A DNA stretch of 11,678 nt from Solirubrobacterales bacterium. Its GTDB lineage: Bacteria; Actinomycetota; Thermoleophilia; Solirubrobacterales; Solirubrobacteraceae. The notes beneath the pieces are model-generated. The model made no database searches. It was given only the letters and a program-made list of their open reading frames with translations, and was not told the origin of the DNA. This document shows positions 7,239 through 11,678 of the stretch, one piece after another; the first letter of the stretch is position 1; the number at the start of each line of letters is the position of its first letter. Where the stretch lies: the NCBI GenBank assembly GCA_025963955.1, contig JAOPZU010000568.1:1-11678 (forward strand), given 5' to 3'. The translations under genes were made by a program, and so were the position numbers.

Positions 7239-8041
7239 GCGTCCTCGAGCGCATCGTCGAATCGACGCAGAAGCAGGTCAAGAAGCGCAAGAAGAAGGTC
7301 TCCCTCAGCGACCTGGAGCGCCTGCTGGCCGAGCGCGAGCACCACGACGACCGCCCGTTCAGCGAGGCGCTGACCCGGCCCGGCGTCTCGGTCATCGCGG
7401 AGCACAAGCGCGCCTCCCCGTCCGCCGGGACGATCCGCGACGGGGCGACCGTCGAGGAGATCGTCACCGCCTATGAGCGCGGAGGCGCTGCCGCGCTCTC
7501 GATCCTCACGGAGGGCCCGCACTTCCAGGGGCACCTCGACGACCTGCGCGCCGCCCAGGCCGCCTGCGGGCTGCCCATCCTGCGCAAGGACTTCATCGTC
7601 GACCGCTACCAGCTCGTCGAGTCCGCCGTCGCGGGCGCGGACGCGATCCTGCTGATCGTCGCCGCGCTCAGTGAGAAGGAGCTGGAGATGCTCTACGCCG
7701 AGGCGTACGAGCTCGACCTCGCGGTGCTCGTCGAGGTCCACGACGAGGACGAGCTGAAGACCGCGCTGGAGGTCGTCGACGCCGACATCATCGGCATCAA
7801 CAACCGCAACCTCGTCGACTTCTCCGTCGACCTGGAGACGACCTTCGAGCTGCTGGCCGACGTGCCGACCGGCAAGACCGTCGTCTCGGAGTCCGGCATC
7901 CACCACCGCGAGCAGCTCGAGGACCTCGAGCGCGTCGGCGTCGACGCGGTGCTCGTGGGGGAGAGCCTCATGCGCGCCCCGGACCCCGAGGCCGCGCTGA
8001 ACGAGCTGCTGGGGCACCAGGGCGAGGACGACCTCGTCTGA
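7235..8041 (+). CDS. trpC: indole-3-glycerol phosphate synthase
   Basis: TrpC closes the indole ring, converting carboxyphenylamino-deoxyribulose phosphate to indole-3-glycerol phosphate with loss of CO2 and water. The 268-residue (beta/alpha)8 barrel has the normal length and all signature segments: VIAEHKRASPSAG (E56, K58), LPILRKDFIVD (catalytic K118), VLVEVHDEDEL (E167), IGINNRNL (N190), VVSESGI (E219, S220) and a phosphate-binding DAVLVGESLMR near the C-terminus. The N-terminal helix is unusually lysine-rich for this GC-rich genome (KQVKKRKKKV, 13-22). It is a stand-alone enzyme, not a TrpC-TrpF fusion; trpF is a separate gene downstream of the protease. ATG overlaps the trpD stop (ATGA), so the two are translationally coupled. 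Confidence 0.97.
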   Translation: MSVLERIVESTQKQVKKRKKKVSLSDLERLLAEREHHDDRPFSEALTRPGVSVIAEHKRASPSAGTIRDGATVEEIVTAYERGGAAALSILTEGPHFQGHLDDLRAAQAACGLPILRKDFIVDRYQLVESAVAGADAILLIVAALSEKELEMLYAEAYELDLAVLVEVHDEDELKTALEVVDADIIGINNRNLVDFSVDLETTFELLADVPTGKTVVSESGIHHREQLEDLERVGVDAVLVGESLMRAPDPEAALNELLGHQGEDDLV

Positions 8042-8097
8042 ACGTCCGCTCGCGGCGCTGCTTTATCTGCGCTTTGGGCCCCGTTTGGTCCTCGTTC

Positions 8098-8110
8098 AGC
8101 GCCCGGCGCT
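8098..8110. promoter_or_regulatory. inverted repeat just upstream of the protease start
   Basis: AGCGCC-C-GGCGCT is a symmetric 13-bp sequence ending 3 nt before the ATG at 8114. It lies in a 72-bp gap after trpC (8042-8113) that is noticeably T-richer than its surroundings (for example CTTTATCTGCGCTTTGGG at 8061-8078), as expected of a promoter region. The repeat could be an operator or a hairpin over the start site. No confident -10/-35 pair can be assigned. Confidence 0.3.
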
Positions 8111-8113
8111 TGC

Positions 8114-9313
8114 ATGGAGGGCATGACGAAGAGCCTGGTCGTGCCGCTTGCCGTGGGTTCCGCGCTCCTCGGGGGCGTGATCGCCGCAGCCGGCGTCGCG
8201 GTGCTCGACCTCGGCGCGCAGACGACCGTGAGGACCGTCGTGCAGCAGGCGCCGCTCGGGCAGGCCGACGGAGGACGCCTTCAGGCGGGCGCGACGATGA
8301 CGGCTCGCGACCTCTACAAGCGCGACTCGCCGGGCGTCGTCTTCATCCGCGCGGACGTGGTCTCGCAGGCGCAGCCCTCGCCGTTCGACTTCGGGATGCC
8401 GCAGGCTCAGCGCGGCACCGCGACGGGCTCGGGCTTCGTCATCGACGACGGCGGCGACATCCTGACGAACGCCCACGTCGTGGACGGCGCCGTCAAGGTG
8501 ACGGTGCAGCTCGCGGACAAGCAGGTCGTGGACGCGCGGGTGATCGGCAAGGACGTCTCCTCGGACATCGCGCTGCTCAAGGTCGACCCGGACGGCCTGA
8601 ACCTCACCCCGCTGGCGCTCGGCTCGGCCAAGGACGTCCAGGTGGGGGACCCGGTCATCGCGATCGGCAACCCCTTCGGCCTGGACCGCACGCTGACCAC
8701 GGGCGTCGTCAGCGCGCTCCAGCGCCGCATCTCCGCCCCGAACAACGTCGGGATCGACAACGTCATCCAGACCGACGCGGCGATCAACCCCGGCAACTCG
8801 GGCGGTCCGCTCATCGACGCCGCCGGCCGCGTGATCGGGATCAACTCACAGATCGAGACGGGCGGCAGCGGCAACGGCAGCGTCGGCATCGGGTTCGCCG
8901 TCCCGATCGACACGGCCAAGGACATCCTGCCCCAGCTGAAGACGAACGGGAAGGTCCAGCGGGCCTACCTCGGCGTCTCGTCTCTGACGATCGACGGGTC
9001 GCTGAAGGCGCTGAACCTGCCCACCCGCACCGGCGTGCTGGTGCAGACGGTGCAGGCCGGCAGTCCGGCCGCGAAGGCCGGCGTCCGCGCGGGCGCGCAG
9101 AGCGCCCAGCTCGGCGAGACCTACCTGGTGCTCGGCGGGGACGTCATCCAGGCGGTCGACGGCAAGGCTGTCATGACCTCGGACGACCTGTCCTCGGCGA
9201 TCAGCCGCCACAAGCCGGGCGACGAGGTGCAGATCACGCTGCTGCGCGACGGACGGCGGCAGACCCTCAGCGCGAAGCTCGCCTCGCGCCCGAACGCCGT
9301 CGACGTCGGGTAG
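8114..9313 (+). CDS. HtrA/DegP-family S1C serine protease with PDZ domain
   Basis: A membrane-anchored trypsin-like protease of about 399 residues, expected to act outside the cytoplasmic membrane on misfolded or regulatory proteins. Residues about 8-32 form a hydrophobic N-terminal anchor (VVPLAVGSALLGGVIAAAGV), followed by a linker. The catalytic triad is clear: H121 in LTNAHVVDG, D151 in SSDIALLKV and S229 in NPGNSGGPLID. The oxyanion neighbourhood and AIGNPFGLDRTLTTGVVS are typical of the family. One PDZ domain spans about 283-385 (YLGVSSLTI, GSPAAKAGVRAG, GGDVIQAVDG). The start is ATG 8114 or ATG 8123 (residue 4); GGAGGG at 8116-8121 is too close to the latter to serve it well. It sits in the same direction inside the trp cluster, 72 bp after trpC and 55 bp before trpF, with no known role in tryptophan synthesis; it may have its own promoter. 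Confidence 0.93.
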   Translation: MEGMTKSLVVPLAVGSALLGGVIAAAGVAVLDLGAQTTVRTVVQQAPLGQADGGRLQAGATMTARDLYKRDSPGVVFIRADVVSQAQPSPFDFGMPQAQRGTATGSGFVIDDGGDILTNAHVVDGAVKVTVQLADKQVVDARVIGKDVSSDIALLKVDPDGLNLTPLALGSAKDVQVGDPVIAIGNPFGLDRTLTTGVVSALQRRISAPNNVGIDNVIQTDAAINPGNSGGPLIDAAGRVIGINSQIETGGSGNGSVGIGFAVPIDTAKDILPQLKTNGKVQRAYLGVSSLTIDGSLKALNLPTRTGVLVQTVQAGSPAAKAGVRAGAQSAQLGETYLVLGGDVIQAVDGKAVMTSDDLSSAISRHKPGDEVQITLLRDGRRQTLSAKLASRPNAVDVG

Positions 9314-9314
9314 C

Positions 9315-9329
9315 GCGCCCCTAGGGCGC
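9315..9329 (+). terminator. GC hairpin right after the protease gene, weak terminator candidate
   Basis: GCGCCC (9315-9320) and GGGCGC (9324-9329) form a 6-bp all-GC stem with a CTA loop, 1 nt after the TAG stop codon. A TTTT run follows only at 9340-9343, ten bases later, so it is at best a poor intrinsic terminator; it may protect the 3' end or separate the protease transcript from trpFBA. Confidence 0.35.
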
Positions 9330-9356
9330 CGTTCGCCGGTTTTCGCAGGCGGACCG

Positions 9357-9362
9357 TACGAT
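9357..9362 (+). promoter_or_regulatory. candidate -10 box (TACGAT) for trpF-trpB-trpA
   Basis: TACGAT is a good -10 match and ends 6 nt before the trpF GTG, so transcription would begin at the start codon itself, the layout of a leaderless gene. TTCGCC (9332-9337) is a poor -35 at 19 bp spacing. Only a weak GGAC precedes the GTG as ribosome-binding sequence. Confidence 0.4.
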
Positions 9363-9368
9363 GGACAG

Positions 9369-10076
9369 GTGGCAACGCGAATCAAGATCTGCGGCCTGAC
9401 GAGCGTCGAGGACGCGACCCTGGCGGTTCAAGCCGGGGCGTGGGCCCTGGGCATGGTCCTCTGGGACGGCTCGGCGCGCGCCTGCAGCCTGGAGCGCGCG
9501 CAGGAGATCGCCGCGACCCATCGCCGCAGCGCCGAGATCGTTGGGGTGTTCGTCAACGCCACCCTCGACGACGTCGTCCGGACGGTCGACGTCGCGCAGC
9601 TGAGCATGGTCCAGCTCCACGGCGACGAGGGCCCGTCGTTCTGCACCGAGGTCTCCCGCCGCACCGGGGTCAAGGTCATCAAGGCCGGGCGCGTCGCGGC
9701 CCGCTGGGACATCCGGGACATGGAGCGCTACCGCGTCGACCTCCACCTGCTCGACACCCGCGTGGCCGGCCGGCAGGGCGGGACGGGCGAGGCCTTCGAC
9801 TGGAACCTGACGAAGGAGCGGATGACCCGGATCCCGCTCATCCTCTCCGGGGGCCTGGACGCGGCGAACGTCGCCCAGGCCGTCGAGCTCGTTCGGCCCT
9901 TCGCCGTCGACGTCGCCAGCGGGACGGAGTCCGCGCCCGGCGTCAAGGACCCCGAGCGGATCACCGCGTTCGTCGAGGCCGTGCGGGCCGCGGACGCCGC
10001 CCGCGAGCAGATCGAGCTGGCCGCCGCCGCGGCCGCCGAGCAGGACCTTCCCGCCGCCGCCAAGGAGAACGCCTGA
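9369..10076 (+). CDS. trpF: phosphoribosylanthranilate isomerase
   Basis: TrpF carries out the Amadori rearrangement between TrpD and TrpC. The 235-residue product begins with the hallmark KICGLT; C8 is the catalytic base and D129, in HLLDT, the acid. Further family segments are VGVFVN, VQLHGDE (81-87), [10 protein letters not shown] (137-146), [11 protein letters not shown] and [17 protein letters not shown]. The usual SPR phosphate/substrate motif reads SAR (35-37). The barrel ends near residue 207; a tail of about 28 residues rich in Ala and Glu follows and is not part of the fold. GTG 9369 is the start because KICGLT must lie at the extreme N-terminus; the ATG at 9361 is out of frame. The stop overlaps the trpB ATG by 1 bp (TGATG). 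A dedicated trpF is notable for an actinobacterium-like genome, since many use PriA instead. Confidence 0.95.
   Translation: MATRIKICGLTSVEDATLAVQAGAWALGMVLWDGSARACSLERAQEIAATHRRSAEIVGVFVNATLDDVVRTVDVAQLSMVQLHGDEGPSFCTEVSRRTGVKVIKAGRVAARWDIRDMERYRVDLHLLDTRVAGRQGGTGEAFDWNLTKERMTRIPLILSGGLDAANVAQAVELVRPFAVDVASGTESAPGVKDPERITAFVEAVRAADAAREQIELAAAAAAEQDLPAAAKENA
10062..10067 (+). promoter_or_regulatory. Shine-Dalgarno AAGGAG for trpB within the trpF tail
   Basis: AAGGAG lies 8 nt before ATG 10076 and is the strongest ribosome-binding match in the window. It fixes the trpB start although the same frame is open much further upstream through trpF. Confidence 0.65.
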
Positions 10077-11254
10077 TGAGCACCGTCGAGCATCGCTTCG
10101 GCCCGTACGGGGGCCAGTACGTCCCCGAGACCCTGATGCCCGCGCTCGGCGAACTCGAGGCGGCGTGGGAGATCGCCCGGGCCGACCCCGGCTACCAGGC
10201 CGAGCTGAACGAGCTGCTGCGGGACTTCGCGGGCCGCCCGTCGCGCCTCTACCGCTCCCGGCGCCTGAGCGAGCACGCCGGGCGGCCGGTCTACCTCAAG
10301 CGCGAGGACCTCAACCACACGGGCTCGCACAAGCTGAACAACGCGCTCGGCCAGGCGCTGCTCGCCCTGCGGATGGGCAAGCGGCGCATCATCGCCGAGA
10401 CGGGCGCGGGCCAGCACGGCGTGGCGACCGCCACCGCGTGCGCGCTGCTCGGCCTCGAGTGCATCGTCTACATGGGCTCGGAGGACACCAGGCGTCAGCG
10501 CCCGAACGTCGAGCGCATGGAGCTGCTCGGCGCCACGGTGCGGCCCGTGGAGGCCGGGACCGGCACGCTGAAGGACGCCACGAGCGAGGCGATCCGTGAC
10601 TGGGTCACCAACGTGCAGGACACCCACTACATCATCGGCTCGGCCGTCGGCCCGGCGCCGTACCCCTCGATCGTGCGGGACCTGCAGCGCTGCATCGGCG
10701 ACGAGGCCCGCGCCGAGCTGCTCGAGCGCGAGGGCCGCCTGCCCGACCGCGTCATCGCCTGCGTCGGCGGCGGCTCCAACGCGATCGGCATCTTCACCGC
10801 GTTCGTCGGGGACGCGGACGTGGAGCTCATCGGCGTCGAGGCCGCGGGGGAGGGCATCGCGAGCGGCCGCCACGGCGCACCGCTCACCGTGGGCGGGCAG
10901 TCCGGGGTGCTCCACGGCTCGATGTCCGCGGTGATGCAGGACGGCGAGGGCCAGATCACCGAGGCGCACTCGATCTCCGCCGGTCTCGACTATCCCGGCT
11001 CCGGGCCCGAGCACGCCTACCTGCGGGACATCGGCCGCGCGCGGTACGTCGCGGTCACGGACGACGACGCCCTGCGGGCCTTCGCGACCGTCACCCGCCT
11101 GGAGGGCATCATCCCGGCGTTGGAGACCGCCCACGCGTTCCACTACGCGCTGGAAGAGCCGTCGACGTCCAGCCTGGACCTGCTCTGCCTCTCCGGCCGC
11201 GGGGACAAGGACCTGGCGCAGGTGCTGGAGAAGCTCGGCGGGGTCGAGCTGTGA
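10076..11254 (+). CDS. trpB: tryptophan synthase beta subunit
   Basis: TrpB is the PLP enzyme that condenses indole, channelled from TrpA, with serine to give tryptophan. The 392-residue protein has the standard TrpB1 length. It opens with [17 protein letters not shown]; the Schiff-base lysine is K86 in [13 protein letters not shown], the catalytic glutamate is E108 in AETGAGQHG, and the phosphate-binding loop is [40 protein letters not shown] sequence ([15 protein letters not shown]) and the C-terminal LSGRGDKDL are all typical. These features point to the TrpA-dependent TrpB1 type rather than TrpB2. ATG 10076 overlaps the trpF stop by 1 bp and has AAGGAG at 8 nt spacing; the stop overlaps the trpA GTG (GTGA). 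Confidence 0.98.
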   Translation: MSTVEHRFGPYGGQYVPETLMPALGELEAAWEIARADPGYQAELNELLRDFAGRPSRLYRSRRLSEHAGRPVYLKREDLNHTGSHKLNNALGQALLALRMGKRRIIAETGAGQHGVATATACALLGLECIVYMGSEDTRRQRPNVERMELLGATVRPVEAGTGTLKDATSEAIRDWVTNVQDTHYIIGSAVGPAPYPSIVRDLQRCIGDEARAELLEREGRLPDRVIACVGGGSNAIGIFTAFVGDADVELIGVEAAGEGIASGRHGAPLTVGGQSGVLHGSMSAVMQDGEGQITEAHSISAGLDYPGSGPEHAYLRDIGRARYVAVTDDDALRAFATVTRLEGIIPALETAHAFHYALEEPSTSSLDLLCLSGRGDKDLAQVLEKLGGVEL

Positions 11255-11678
11255 GCACCCCTGGGGTGGCGAGCACCAACGCCGGGGCGCAGCGCATCGC
11301 CGCCGCCTTCTCCGACAGCGGCAAGCGGGCCGCGCTGATGCCCTACCTGATGGGCGGGTTCCCGTCGATCGCGGGCTCGCTGGCGATCGGCCACGCCTAC
11401 GCCGACGGCGGCGCCGATCTCGTGGAGCTGGGCATCCCGTTCTCCGACCCACTGGCAGACGGCCCCGTGGTCGCCGCGGCCGGCACCGCCGCCCTGCGGG
11501 CGGGCACGACCATCGCCGGGGTCCTGGAGGTCTGCGAGGGCCTGGCCCCCCGCCTGCCGGTCGTGCTCATGTGCTACGCCAACCAGGTGCTCGTCCGTGG
11601 GCCCGAGGCGTTCGCGAACGCGCTGCGGGACGCCGGGGCCAGCGGCCTCATCGTGCCGGACCTGCCGATGGAGGAGGC
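11251..11678 (+). CDS. trpA: tryptophan synthase alpha subunit, N-terminal half (runs off window)
   Basis: TrpA cleaves indole-3-glycerol phosphate to indole and glyceraldehyde-3-phosphate and passes indole to TrpB. About 142 codons of a usual 260-270 are present. The frame shows [11 protein letters not shown] (29-39), the catalytic glutamate E59 and aspartate D70 in [15 protein letters not shown] (58-72), and [11 protein letters not shown] close to the window edge. The segment usually reading YYNP is YANQ here ([12 protein letters not shown]). The start is GTG 11251, whose GTGA overlap with the trpB stop mirrors the other junctions, with GGGG at 11240-11243 as ribosome-binding sequence; GTG 11266 is a less likely alternative. 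No frameshift is seen in the visible part. Confidence 0.96.
   Translation, partial: MSTPGVASTNAGAQRIAAAFSDSGKRAALMPYLMGGFPSIAGSLAIGHAYADGGADLVELGIPFSDPLADGPVVAAAGTAALRAGTTIAGVLEVCEGLAPRLPVVLMCYANQVLVRGPEAFANALRDAGASGLIVPDLPMEE

Noticed and set aside
8116..8125. GGAGGG as ribosome-binding site for the protease ATG at 8123
   Set aside because: Only one base separates it from the ATG, too close for normal initiation, so ATG 8114 is kept as the first choice and the start is left open.
9440..10075. Long N-terminal extension of the trpB frame through trpF
   Set aside because: It is a shadow of trpF with Arg/Gly-rich low-complexity sequence; trpB has a normal N-terminus and a strong AAGGAG at ATG 10076.

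Overview
The window is very GC-rich (GC-ending codons throughout), densely coding, and carries a nearly complete tryptophan pathway with a histidine gene at its head. The gene content fits a high-GC actinobacterium: hisI placed beside trpE is a classic actinobacterial arrangement, and the free-standing trpF, the fused hisIE and TAnnnT boxes lying directly on start codons recall Thermoleophilia/Solirubrobacterales. That lineage call is inference from style and protein flavour; there is no rRNA or other marker here.

Layout. (1) Positions 1-234, minus strand: the N-terminus of an ArsA/Get3-like P-loop ATPase that leaves the window. A 35-bp divergent spacer holding a perfect 12-bp palindrome separates it from (2) a squalene/phytoene synthase family gene (270-1127, plus). 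(3) 1167-3374: a soluble PAS-PAS-GGDEF-EAL protein with both c-di-GMP synthesis and hydrolysis motifs intact. (4) 3479-6103: hisIE, trpE and trpG, tightly coupled by overlaps (17 bp and 4 bp). (5) 6104-6194: a structured gap in which three related sequence arms can form two mutually exclusive hairpins, followed by a promoter-like box. (6) 6195-8041: trpD and trpC, overlapping by 4 bp. (7) 8114-9313: a membrane-anchored HtrA/DegP-type serine protease inserted in the trp cluster. (8) 9369-11678: trpF, trpB and the first half of trpA, linked by 1-bp and 4-bp overlaps; trpA is cut by the window end.

Together trpE/G make anthranilate from chorismate, trpD attaches PRPP, trpF isomerises, trpC closes the indole ring, and trpA/B finish tryptophan. 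HisIE performs steps 2 and 3 of histidine synthesis, another PRPP-consuming route. The cluster breaks into at least three probable transcription blocks (hisIE-trpEG, trpDC, trpFBA), each preceded by a TAnnnT box 6 to 10 nt before the start codon, suggesting leaderless or near-leaderless transcripts. The protease lies between blocks two and three.

Most of this is core metabolism and I see no mobile element, CRISPR array, tRNA or rRNA, and no clear new defence or biosynthetic system. The points most worth a second look are the three-arm switch-like element after trpG, the missing Asp in the GTGGD loop of TrpD, the protease inside the trp cluster, and the repeated promoter/start arrangement. All intergenic stretches are shorter than 110 bp.
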